Notes under the pieces: model-generated
The model's database searches: none
What the model saw: the letters and a program-made list of their open reading frames with translations, nothing else
What the model was told of the DNA's origin: nothing
Position numbers and translations under genes: made by a program
DNA from: DASZGI01 sp035938995
GTDB taxonomy: Bacteria; Actinomycetota; Actinomycetes; Streptomycetales; Catenulisporaceae
DNA length: 22,222 nt
Reading direction: 5' to 3'
NCBI RefSeq assembly: GCF_035938995.1
Contig: NZ_DASZGI010000322.1
Span: 1 to 22,222 of the forward strand
Shown here: in pieces, positions 12,716 through 21,023 of the stretch
How positions within the stretch are numbered: the stretch's first letter is position 1
How the letters are laid out: every line of letters begins with the position of its first letter

Positions 12716-15337
12716 ATGCTGTACAGGGCGTACGCAGGCGCCGCCGATCTGCACGCCTCGGTGCCGGAGCTGGTCGAACGGCTGGGGCTCGCGGTGGAGG
12801 TGGACGATCATGTTGACGCATACCTGTACGCGTGTGGGATCGGGCAGGTCGTCGAGGACAGGCTGGACGGTACCGACTCGATCTTGCGGCGGGTGGTCCG
12901 GTGTCTGGACGCGCGGGGCGGGGCGGCGGGAGAGCGGCTGCGGAACGGGGTGGACGCGGCTGCGGCGGTGGCGTGGTCTCCGGCGAGGCTCGCGTTGCGG
13001 CGGTGGCACGGCCAGATCTCCGCGCTGACGTCCACGCTGGCAGATGCGGTGCTCGCTGGTTCTGGGGACGCCGCGTTAGTGCCGTTGGGCTTGGCGGACG
13101 CTCTGGGCGTTGTTCCGGGGGGCGCTGGCCGGCTGTTGGCCGGGACTGTGCTGCGGCAGCCGTCGTGCTTCCGCAGTTTCGACCAACGGCCCGGTGACGT
13201 CCGCGAACTGGCCGCACGATTTGCCGATCAGTACCCTGACCGCTCGCTGCCTGTGCTGGTCCTCGGGGTGCGCACGTCGGGCAGTTATCTGGCGCCGCTG
13301 CTCGGGTCCGCGCTTCGCTCGCTCCGGTATGCCGACGTGGTGGTGCGCACCGTTCGGCCGGGTGGGCGGTTGTTGCCGGGCGAGGGCCGGATGCTGCGGC
13401 GGCTGCGAGGCCGCGGTCTTGTCGCGCTGATCGACGACCCGCCGTCGAGCGGGGCCTCGCTTGATGCTGTGGCACGCGCCGTGGAGCGAGCGGGGTTCAG
13501 GAGGGATCGGGTTGTGGTCGTTTGCGCGGCGTTTGCGGATGGCGGGGTGACGGGGCGGCCGTGCGTAGTGCTTCCGGCTCGCGATTGGCAGATCCGCAGG
13601 GATCTGGGTCGGGAGTCGTTGCGGTGGCGGGTTGCTTCCGCTCTCCGGGACCCGGATATCGCGGTTGTGGAGTCGGAGCAGCCGGACATGCCGACGCGAT
13701 CGCGGCATTTGGCGGTGCCGATCACGGTGCGGACCGGGGATGGGACGCGGCTGCCGATGGTGGCAGAGGCGGTGGGCCTCGGGTACTTGGGGCGGCACGC
13801 TGCGGAGATTGCCCGCGAGTTGGGTGGTGAGGTGCCGCGGGTGTACGGCGTTGTCGACGGCGTGATGATCAGGGCGCGTATGGCGGGGGAAGGGCGGGAG
13901 CGCGGGGCGGGTGTGCCGCCGGAAGTGGTCGCGGATTACGTGGACTGTCGCCGACGCGCATTGCTGGTTCCCGCGGATCGCAGCGTCCTGCTCAGCGGTC
14001 GTCAGCCGGCCTGGGAGATCGCTGCGCGGATCTTGGCGCGCGGATTCGGTCGGCTCGGCACGCCGGTGCGGCCGCTGCTGGTCGATCCGCTCATGCGCGC
14101 GTTGTCGAAGTCTGATCAGCCCTGTCTGATCGACGGCGATACGGTTCCCGGGCTGTGGTACTCGGACGACATCGGCGGGTGGGCCAAGACGGCGTTCGCC
14201 GACGGGTGTTTCAGCCATCTGGACTTGGCGAGTTACGACGCCCTTTACGACCTGGCGGCCGCCGCGGTCGCGGAACCGGTATCGGAGGACCGGCTGCTGG
14301 CGCGCTACGAGCAGGTCAGCGGTGAGCACGTTCCTGCTTCGCGCTGGTGCGTGTACAAGCTCGTGCATGCGTGGAATGCGCACCGGCGGGGTGGGGCCAG
14401 CCCTCGGCGACAACAGGCGCAGGCGGTGCGGCGGTTCTTGGCCGACCTGTTTCTCGCGGATCTCGAAAGCGAACCGCAGGGGCCGTGGTGCGCGCTCGAC
14501 GTCGACGGGTGCCTCGAGAACGACGCGTTCGGGTTCTCCGTCTCTTCGCCGTCCGGGGCGATGGCGCTGCGGGCCTTGCGGGCACACGGGCTCAGGGTGG
14601 TGCTGGCGACGGGGCGGTCGCTCGCTGAGACGCGGGACCTATGTGTCGAGTACAGGCTGTTCGGTGGCGTAGCGGAGTACGGCGCGGTGGCCTTCGAGGC
14701 TGCGAGCGGGCGTGACAGCACTCTGGTTCCGGAGCACGACGGGGAGTTGGCGGCGGCATTGGGCGCGATGCCGGGTGTCTCGGTGGATCGCGATTATCGG
14801 TGCTGCGTGCGGGCGTCTCGGGAGATTGAAGGGGGACGCAGCGGGTTGGGGGACGGGCAAGAGCTGGGGCTAAGGGAGGTTCGGAACTACGCGGTGGTCG
14901 AAGGGGATGGGCAGACGGACTTCTTGCCGAGCGGGCTCGACAAGGCAGATGGAGTACGGGAGCTGATTCGGTGGGCAGGTGGCGGGGATCAGCAGGTCGC
15001 GCTGGCGGTCGGCGACAGCGCGCCCGATATCGCGATGCTCAAGGCGGCCGAGTTGGGCTTCGCGCCACGCAACGCGGATCGCGGAGTCATGGCGTCGGCC
15101 GGCATTCGCGTGCTTCGGCATCCGTACCAGGCAGGTCTCGCCGAGGCGGTGGGGCGGTTGCTCGGACACCGGGTGGGCGGCTGTCCGCTGTGTCGAATGC
15201 CCGAGTTGGAGGCTGAGGACCGCGCGCTGCTCGCGCTGCTGGCCATCCCCGAGGCCGGGCGATCGGGCGTGCCGGTCCGAGCGGCCAAGTTGGCAGTGGC
15301 GACACGACGGTTGGCCGGTCGGGCGGCGGCGTCATGA
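12716..15337 (+). CDS. Multidomain protein: phosphoribosyltransferase-like, possible kinase-like, HAD-IIB phosphatase
   Basis: 873 residues. (1) About 175-275 resemble a type I phosphoribosyltransferase: LPVLVLGVRTSGSYLAPLL, then LVALIDDPPSSGASLDAV, with Asp240-Asp241 in the place of the PRPP-binding acidic pair. (2) About 330-560 show weak aminoglycoside-kinase-like traits: GYLGRHAAEIARELGG followed by VYGVVDGVMIRARM, and later a DGDTVPGLWY / KTAFADGCFSHLDLASYD segment. (3) About 590-840 form a HAD-IIB (Cof/SPP-type) phosphatase: DVDGC with Asp595/Asp597, LATGRS with Thr632, Lys743 in GLDKADGV, and VGDSAPDIAML with Asp767/Asp771. HAD-IIB enzymes usually dephosphorylate sugar phosphates. A CPLC pair lies near the C-terminus. 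Its TGA overlaps the ATG of the flippase gene (ATGA). Many codons end in G or T, unlike the upstream housekeeping genes. Domains 1 and 3 are fairly certain, domain 2 is tentative, and the overall function is unknown. Confidence 0.8.
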   Translation: MLYRAYAGAADLHASVPELVERLGLAVEVDDHVDAYLYACGIGQVVEDRLDGTDSILRRVVRCLDARGGAAGERLRNGVDAAAAVAWSPARLALRRWHGQISALTSTLADAVLAGSGDAALVPLGLADALGVVPGGAGRLLAGTVLRQPSCFRSFDQRPGDVRELAARFADQYPDRSLPVLVLGVRTSGSYLAPLLGSALRSLRYADVVVRTVRPGGRLLPGEGRMLRRLRGRGLVALIDDPPSSGASLDAVARAVERAGFRRDRVVVVCAAFADGGVTGRPCVVLPARDWQIRRDLGRESLRWRVASALRDPDIAVVESEQPDMPTRSRHLAVPITVRTGDGTRLPMVAEAVGLGYLGRHAAEIARELGGEVPRVYGVVDGVMIRARMAGEGRERGAGVPPEVVADYVDCRRRALLVPADRSVLLSGRQPAWEIAARILARGFGRLGTPVRPLLVDPLMRALSKSDQPCLIDGDTVPGLWYSDDIGGWAKTAFADGCFSHLDLASYDALYDLAAAAVAEPVSEDRLLARYEQVSGEHVPASRWCVYKLVHAWNAHRRGGASPRRQQAQAVRRFLADLFLADLESEPQGPWCALDVDGCLENDAFGFSVSSPSGAMALRALRAHGLRVVLATGRSLAETRDLCVEYRLFGGVAEYGAVAFEAASGRDSTLVPEHDGELAAALGAMPGVSVDRDYRCCVRASREIEGGRSGLGDGQELGLREVRNYAVVEGDGQTDFLPSGLDKADGVRELIRWAGGGDQQVALAVGDSAPDIAMLKAAELGFAPRNADRGVMASAGIRVLRHPYQAGLAEAVGRLLGHRVGGCPLCRMPELEAEDRALLALLAIPEAGRSGVPVRAAKLAVATRRLAGRAAAS

Positions 15338-17730
15338 GTGGGCTGACATGGAGTGTGCGGACCGATGTCCCCACGGATGCTCCCGCCAACGCGCCCGAGC
15401 ACGCACGGCCGAGGGGCGCTGCGGTCCGCCGCATCGCGTCCGGCGAGCCGCTGCTGCGCAACGGCCACCTGCTCTCCGCAAGCTCCGTGCTGACGTCTGT
15501 GCTCGGTGCCGGTTACTGGGCTTTAGTCACCCGGCTCTACCCGACGGACGCGGTCGGCCGGAACTATGCCGCCATCTCGGCCATGCTGTTCCTCGCCGGT
15601 GTCGGCCAGCTCAACCTCACCAACGTGCTGGTCAGGTTCGTCCCGGTGGCGGGCGCGCGGACCGGGCGGCTGGTCGCCCGGGCGTACCTGGCCGCCGCCG
15701 CGACCACCTTCGCGCTCGCGGTCGCGTTCGTGCTGCTGCTGCCCGAGATCTCGCCGGGTCTGGCGTTCCTGCACCGGCCGCTGGTCGGCGCCGGATTCGC
15801 CGCGGCGACCGCGGGCTACGCGCTGTTCGTGCTGCAGGACGGCGCGCTGACCGGCCTGCGCCGGGCGCACTGGGTCGTGCTCGAGAACGCGGTCTTCTCG
15901 GTGGTCAAGATCGGCGCGGTGGTGCTGTTCGCGCTGGTGGTCAAGCCCGGTGGCATCCTGCTGTCCTGGGCTGTCGGGCTCGCCGTCGCGGTCGCGGTCA
16001 CCAATTCGTTCCTCTTCGGCCGCGCGATCCCGCTGCACGAGCGCGCGGCGCGGCGGCCGCGTCTGGCGACTACGCCTATGCAGCCGACGCCGACGACCGG
16101 CTACATCGTGTGCGACTATATCGGGGCGCTGTGCTGGATCGCCGCGACGACCTTGCCCCCGCTGATCGTCTTGGAGCGGCTCGGCGCGGCGCAGGCTGCT
16201 TACTTCTCACTCACATGGGTCATCGCGTACACGCTTTACTTGCTCAGCGCCAACATGGGCTCCTCGCTGATCGTGGAATCCGCGACCGATCCCGAGCGGC
16301 TGGCGCAGAACTGTCGGCGCGTCCTTGGGCACACCGGTGCGCTGCTGGCGATCTGTGTCCTGATCATGATCGCCGGGGCACCGGCGATTCTGCGCGTGTT
16401 CGGGGACGACTACGCCCGGCACGGCACCGGTCTACTCAGGTTTCTACTGCTCTCCGCGGTGCCGAATCTCGTCGTCGCGGTGGCGGTCAGCACCTGCCGG
16501 GCGCGACGCCGGATGACTGCGGTGATCGCGATCCTGGGGACGCTGTGCTCGCTTGCGCTCGTGCTGATCGTCGTGCTGTTGCCGGTGATGGGTGTCGAGG
16601 GCGCGGGGGTGGCTTGGTTGGCCGCACAGGGCGTTGTGGCCGCGGTGCTCCTGTGGCGGCGGTCGATCTGGTTGGGGTCGGCGGGAGGCGAGAAGGCGGG
16701 TGCGATCGGAGTTCCGCCGCGTGTGCTTGCCGGGTTCGTGCGGGAGCGCCTCGGCTGGTTCTTCTCGCTGCCGGGTGATCTGCGTTTGGGCCGCAGGCTG
16801 TCCAGTGAGGTGCAGCTGAACAGTCGTGGCGTCGAGAGTCACGTGTCGCGGACGGTGTCCGGCCTTTTGCTGATCCGATCACGCGGCCAGGCAGACCTCG
16901 TCGTCAAGCACCCGCTGAGCCCGCGCGCGCATTCGGCCCTTGAGCAGCAGTACGAGACCTTGCGCACGCTGTCCGAGGACGAGCGGCTCGGCGAGTGGCG
17001 CCGGCTGTTGCCGCAGGTCGTCTCCCTTGACTTGCTGGGTACCCGGCCGATGGCGCTCGAGGCTCGGCTGCCCGGCATAGATGCGTCCCGTGTGGTGCGC
17101 GAACGGCCCACGGCGGCGCGACGCATCGCAAAGGTCGCACTCGCCGCGATCGCGGAGCTGCACGAGGCGACTGGGCGGGTCGAGACCGTCGGCACTGAGC
17201 ATCTGCGTCGATGGGTTGAGGCGCCACTCGCCGTGGTATGCAGGGAACTCGCGCCGTGTCAGACGCCGCATGGAGCGGCGGCGATCGACCTGCTGCGCCG
17301 CCGCCTGTATGAGGGCCTTGAGGGCAAGCGGGTCCTCGTGGCCTGGACTCACGGCGACTATCAGCCGGGCAACGTGCTCATAGACGCTGACCCGACGCGC
17401 ATCACCGGCGTCGTCGACTGGTGCAGCGCGCACGCGGACGGACCGGCGCCCCTCGACGCGCGGCTGTTCTCTCTGGCAGTGCAGCGGGAGCTGGAGCGGT
17501 GCGAAATCGGCGACCTGGTCGTGCGCGCGTATCGGCGAGAGGGAGAGGCAGGGTTCGAAGTTACTGGAGTTGAAGCCGGCGGTGCCACGACCGTCGACGA
17601 GGTTTCGCTGCTGTTGCTGACCTGGCTCACGCACGTCGCCGACAACACCGCCAAATCCGCGCGCTACCAGCACAGTTGGCGGTGGCTTGCCAGGAACGTC
17701 GTCCCGGTGCTGCGTGAGGTGAGCCGATGA
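15334..17730 (+). CDS. Wzx/MATE-type polysaccharide flippase fused to APH-fold kinase
   Basis: 798 residues. Residues ~40-455 are a polytopic membrane domain with roughly twelve helices and the layout of polysaccharide/oligosaccharide-lipid flippases: an early YPTDAVGRNYAAISAM segment, and paired halves joined by a hydrophilic loop near 255-270. Residues ~500-790 are a soluble aminoglycoside-phosphotransferase-fold kinase. Lys525 in ADLVVKHP is the likely ATP-binding Lys; HGDYQPGN at 673-680 is the catalytic loop, with Asp675 and Asn680; GVVDWCSA supplies the metal-binding Asp695. All key kinase residues are present, so it looks active. An even number of helices places the kinase in the cytosol. 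It starts inside the stop of the preceding gene and ends in an ATGA overlap with the next. The kinase could phosphorylate the glycolipid or sugar before export, or gate the flippase; both ideas are inference. Confidence 0.88.
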   Translation: MSGLTWSVRTDVPTDAPANAPEHARPRGAAVRRIASGEPLLRNGHLLSASSVLTSVLGAGYWALVTRLYPTDAVGRNYAAISAMLFLAGVGQLNLTNVLVRFVPVAGARTGRLVARAYLAAAATTFALAVAFVLLLPEISPGLAFLHRPLVGAGFAAATAGYALFVLQDGALTGLRRAHWVVLENAVFSVVKIGAVVLFALVVKPGGILLSWAVGLAVAVAVTNSFLFGRAIPLHERAARRPRLATTPMQPTPTTGYIVCDYIGALCWIAATTLPPLIVLERLGAAQAAYFSLTWVIAYTLYLLSANMGSSLIVESATDPERLAQNCRRVLGHTGALLAICVLIMIAGAPAILRVFGDDYARHGTGLLRFLLLSAVPNLVVAVAVSTCRARRRMTAVIAILGTLCSLALVLIVVLLPVMGVEGAGVAWLAAQGVVAAVLLWRRSIWLGSAGGEKAGAIGVPPRVLAGFVRERLGWFFSLPGDLRLGRRLSSEVQLNSRGVESHVSRTVSGLLLIRSRGQADLVVKHPLSPRAHSALEQQYETLRTLSEDERLGEWRRLLPQVVSLDLLGTRPMALEARLPGIDASRVVRERPTAARRIAKVALAAIAELHEATGRVETVGTEHLRRWVEAPLAVVCRELAPCQTPHGAAAIDLLRRRLYEGLEGKRVLVAWTHGDYQPGNVLIDADPTRITGVVDWCSAHADGPAPLDARLFSLAVQRELERCEIGDLVVRAYRREGEAGFEVTGVEAGGATTVDEVSLLLLTWLTHVADNTAKSARYQHSWRWLARNVVPVLREVSR

Positions 17731-19625
17731 CCGGCGATCCCGCTCTCCTGCTCTTGGCGCACACGCCGCCTCGACCTTTACAACCGGTCGACGTCAGAAC
17801 GTACACGCCCCGGCACCGCCGCGAAGGGCGGCCTCGGCGTCTGAACCGCTCGTGGCGTCGCATGCTGGCACACGTCGCGCTCCCTGTCGCGGTGCTGTTG
17901 TGGATCGTCACGCTCCTCCGGAATGTGCAACTCGACCGCATGGGCGCCTTCGGGCTGATCAGCGTCCTGCCGATCACCTACTGGGTCGGCCTCGGCATGC
18001 TCACGCTCGGATTCGCGTTCGCTCTGCGCACTCCCGGCATCAGCGGCGTCTGGTTCCTCGGCTATGTCGTCGCGCTGATCGCGATGCTGCACGCCACCCC
18101 GACAGTGCTCTACGGAACGCTTCGGTATTCGTGGGCTTGGAAGCACGTCGCGGTCGTGGACTACCTGGTGAGCCACGGCGCCACCGACCCGACGAACGGG
18201 GTTCTGGGGGCGTACCACCAGTGGCCCGGATTCTTTGCTCTCAATGCGCTGTTCGTGCGCATGGCGGGGCTGCGGTCCGCTGGCTCGTACGCGGCGTGGG
18301 GACCGCCGGTCAACAACTTGCTGATGATCGGGCCGCTGGTGCTGATCTATCGCTCGCTGACCCGGGACCGGCGGCTCGTCTGGGCGGCGGTGTGGATCTT
18401 CTTCTCGAGCGCGTGGATGGGACAGGACTACTTCTCGCCGCAGGCTTTCGCGCTCGTCCTCTACCTGGCGGTAATCGGTGTCGTATTAAAGAGGCTGAAT
18501 CGACAAGCCGCAGATTCGGCCGACTCGCAAGGCTCGCAGGGGTCGTCTGCCGCGGCGCGCCGCCGCCGCGCTGCCGTGATCTGGACCGCACTGCTTCTGC
18601 CGGTCATCGCCGCCGTCGCCTCTTCCCATCAGCTGACCCCGCTCATGCTGGTCTGCGCGCTGGGCATCCTCGCGGTGTCCTGGCGGCGCTGGCGGACCGT
18701 GCTACCGCTGCTTATCGCGTCGGTGCTGTTCACGGTGGGGTGGGCGGCAACCGTCGCGCGTCCGTTCATCGAGGCGAATCTGAGCTCGATCCTCACGTCC
18801 TTCGGCACTCTCGACGCGAACGCCGCGTCTCCGCTGAGCAATCAGGCCATTGCGAGCCCCGAACAACAGCTGATCGCGCACGTCGAGACCGCGAGCGCCG
18901 CCTTCATATGGCTCTTGGCTTTGGTCGCCGTCGTGAAGTGGCGCGGCCTGCGGCACAACCCGATCGTGCTGCTCGCCCTCGCACCATTGCCCTTGCTGGT
19001 GGCGAACGACTACGGCGGCGAGATGGTTTTCAGGGTTCACCTCTTCGCCTTGCCCGCCACCGCGTTCCTCGCGACGGCTGTCCTCTGGCGATCGCGCCGA
19101 TGGCCACGCATCCAGGCCCTCGCGCTTCCGGCCGTGCTCCTCGCCCTGCTCAGCGGCTTCGTCCTCGGCTACTACGGCAAGGAGCGGATGAACTACTTCT
19201 CGCCCGCGGAGGTCTCGGCCGCCCAATTCCTGTTCCGCACGGCGCCGCACGGTTCGATGATCGTCGCGGCCACGAGCGAATACGCGGGCGTCTACACCGA
19301 TTACTCGGACTACACGTACGTGTCCTGGCTCACCGACCAGACGCCCGCGCAGCTTGACGAGATCGCCGCGTACCCGCTCAGCGCCCTGGTGTCGGAACTG
19401 CGCGACTCGCACGGACGTCCGGCGTACTTCATCCTGACCCGCTCCCAGGAGGCCGAGATCGAACTGTCGGGGCTGCTGCCGCCCGCCGCGCTCACCCAAG
19501 TGGAGCAGATTCCGGGCAACGCTCCGGAGCTCACTGTGCTGTACCGGAACCAGGATGCGGTGATCATGGAATTGACCAACCAGCCGCGCAGCGTCCTGCT
19601 CCACTGGAAAGGAGCCCTCAGATGA
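17727..19625 (+). CDS. Large polytopic membrane protein, probable GT-C-type glycosyltransferase
   Basis: 632 residues. A basic N-terminus of ~45 residues precedes about eleven to thirteen transmembrane helices (first near 47-63, VALPVAVLLWIVTLL). A long loop after the third helix (TLRYSWAWKHVAVVDYLVSHG to YHQWPGFFALNALF) has the look of the first external loop of GT-C enzymes, which use polyprenyl-phosphate sugars outside the membrane. A soluble C-terminal domain (~490-632) follows the last helix and should be extracytoplasmic. I cannot pick the catalytic acidic residue with confidence, so an O-antigen-ligase-like or polymerase role is also possible. Its ATG overlaps the flippase stop, and its own stop overlaps the next start, with AAAGGAG at 19608-19614 serving that gene. 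Confidence 0.75.
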   Translation: MTGDPALLLLAHTPPRPLQPVDVRTYTPRHRREGRPRRLNRSWRRMLAHVALPVAVLLWIVTLLRNVQLDRMGAFGLISVLPITYWVGLGMLTLGFAFALRTPGISGVWFLGYVVALIAMLHATPTVLYGTLRYSWAWKHVAVVDYLVSHGATDPTNGVLGAYHQWPGFFALNALFVRMAGLRSAGSYAAWGPPVNNLLMIGPLVLIYRSLTRDRRLVWAAVWIFFSSAWMGQDYFSPQAFALVLYLAVIGVVLKRLNRQAADSADSQGSQGSSAAARRRRAAVIWTALLLPVIAAVASSHQLTPLMLVCALGILAVSWRRWRTVLPLLIASVLFTVGWAATVARPFIEANLSSILTSFGTLDANAASPLSNQAIASPEQQLIAHVETASAAFIWLLALVAVVKWRGLRHNPIVLLALAPLPLLVANDYGGEMVFRVHLFALPATAFLATAVLWRSRRWPRIQALALPAVLLALLSGFVLGYYGKERMNYFSPAEVSAAQFLFRTAPHGSMIVAATSEYAGVYTDYSDYTYVSWLTDQTPAQLDEIAAYPLSALVSELRDSHGRPAYFILTRSQEAEIELSGLLPPAALTQVEQIPGNAPELTVLYRNQDAVIMELTNQPRSVLLHWKGALR

Positions 19626-20035
19626 TCCGCCCGCGCTACCTTCGCTTAGGGCTCGCCGCGTCGGGCTGGCTCGCGCTCGCCGCGACCGCGCTTCCGGCCG
19701 GCACGCCGCCACGAGTGATCATCTCGTTCGTGTTTCTGCTGGTCTGCCCGGGCGCGGCGGCGACGCGTCTCGGCGATGCCGCGCTGCGGCGAAGCCGGCA
19801 GCGACTGGGCCGACTGGAGCTTTTCGTGCTGACGATCGCGCTGAGCTTGTCCATCGGCGCGCTCGTCGCCGAGGCTTTCTTGCTGACCCACAGCTTCAGC
19901 CCGACGCGCACCTTGGTCGTGTTGGCGGCGTTCACGTCGATCGCCGCGCTGTACCCGGTGGGGAAAGTCCGACTCATGCGCGCATCCTGGAACGATGCTC
20001 TCAGCCGCATCTTCCTGACGAAGGAGCCGCATTGA
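19622..20035 (+). CDS. Small membrane protein, DUF1616-like
   Basis: 137 residues with three or four hydrophobic segments (LAASGWLALAATAL, VIISFVFLLVCPGAAATRL, LELFVLTIALSLSIGALVAE, TRTLVVLAAFTSIAALYPV). The pattern of a helix ending in a CPG turn, a charged loop, then LE-F-LTIALSLS resembles the N-terminal part of DUF1616 membrane proteins, which occur in archaeal and bacterial surface-polysaccharide loci. It lacks the extracytoplasmic part of those proteins. It is coupled on both sides by 4-bp overlaps, so it is probably a partner of the GT-C-type protein. Function unknown. Confidence 0.65.
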   Translation: MIRPRYLRLGLAASGWLALAATALPAGTPPRVIISFVFLLVCPGAAATRLGDAALRRSRQRLGRLELFVLTIALSLSIGALVAEAFLLTHSFSPTRTLVVLAAFTSIAALYPVGKVRLMRASWNDALSRIFLTKEPH

Positions 20036-20991
20036 CGCCCCGTAAACCGCGCATCCCCTTGCTCCCCGCGACCGCGCTCGGCGGTGTAGCGCTGCTCGTC
20101 GCGGCGTGCACATCGACCGGTGCTGCCCCGCCGACGACGGCTGGCTCTGCGGCTGCCTCTCCGCGTGCATCCAGTGCGGCGACAGGTGCGCCTTCCTCGG
20201 CGCATGCAGCCGCAGGCTTGCCGCGACCGGATCACGTCGTGGTGGTGATCGAGGAGAACCACTCGTACTCGGACGTCATCGGCAACTCGTCCGCGCCGTA
20301 TATCAATTCACTGGCGGCGCAGGGTGCGAGCTTCAGCTCCTCGTTCGCGATCACGCATCCGAGCGAGCCGAACTATCTCGCGCTGTTCGCCGGCACCACC
20401 GAGGGCCTGAGCGACGACAGCTGCCCGCACACCTTCACCGACGCGAACCTGGCCAGCGAGTTGCTGGCCGCAGGCGACACGTTCACCGGGTACTCGGAGT
20501 CGATGCCCGCGGCCGGGTACACCGGGTGCACGGCGGGAGACTACGCGCGCAAGCACGCCCCCTGGGTGAACTTCACGAACGTGCCCGCGGCCGACAACCG
20601 GACGTTCGCTGCCTTCCCGAGCGATTTCACGACGCTGCCGACGGTCGCGGTCGTGGTGCCGAATCTGGCGGACGACATGCACGACGGCACCGTCGCGCAG
20701 GGGGACGCCTGGCTGCGGGCGAATCTGGATGCGTATGCGCGGTGGGCCCCGGCGCACAACAGCGAGCTCATCGTCACCTGGGATGAGGACGACAACAGCG
20801 CCGACAATCAGATCCCGACGTTGATCGTGGGCGCGGACGTCAAACCCGGTACATACAGCGAGACAATCAAGCACTACAGCGTGCTGCGCACCCTCGAAGA
20901 CCTCTACGACCTGCCGCACGCGGGCTCGAGCGCCACGGCCGTGCCGATCACCGATATCTTCACGCCGAACCCGCCGTCCGCTTCGTCCTAG
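20032..20991 (+). CDS. SapM-like phosphoesterase lipoprotein (acid phosphatase family)
   Basis: 319 residues from TTG 20032, with AAGGAG at 20021-20026, overlapping the previous stop. A lipoprotein signal with lipobox VAAC (Cys26) is followed by a Thr/Ala/Ser linker. The catalytic domain (~65-315) is of the phosphoesterase / acid phosphatase type (PF04185-like): VVVVIEENHSYSDVIG, HPSEPNYLALFAGTTEG, DDSCPHTF, GYSESMPAAGYTGC, VVPNLADDMHDG and VTWDEDD, with metal-ligand Asp, Glu, Asn and His spread through them. The same motifs occur in mycobacterial SapM, a secreted phosphatase that acts on phosphoinositide and other phosphate esters. Anchored on the outer face of the membrane in a glycopolymer cassette, it could remove phosphate from an exported glycolipid or polymer. 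The substrate is not known. Confidence 0.87.
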   Translation: MTPRKPRIPLLPATALGGVALLVAACTSTGAAPPTTAGSAAASPRASSAATGAPSSAHAAAGLPRPDHVVVVIEENHSYSDVIGNSSAPYINSLAAQGASFSSSFAITHPSEPNYLALFAGTTEGLSDDSCPHTFTDANLASELLAAGDTFTGYSESMPAAGYTGCTAGDYARKHAPWVNFTNVPAADNRTFAAFPSDFTTLPTVAVVVPNLADDMHDGTVAQGDAWLRANLDAYARWAPAHNSELIVTWDEDDNSADNQIPTLIVGADVKPGTYSETIKHYSVLRTLEDLYDLPHAGSSATAVPITDIFTPNPPSASS

Positions 20992-21023
20992 GGAGCACCG
21001 CCGACCGAACAAAGGAGGACGCG

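Noticed and set aside
13076..14587. 503-aa minus-strand reading frame opposite the PRTase/HAD gene
   Set aside because: Composition is dominated by Arg, Pro and His with no recognisable domain; the plus strand has HAD motifs throughout.
14979..16778. 599-aa plus-strand reading frame overlapping two genes
   Set aside because: Out of frame with both the HAD and flippase domains and Arg/Ala-rich; it is a shadow frame.
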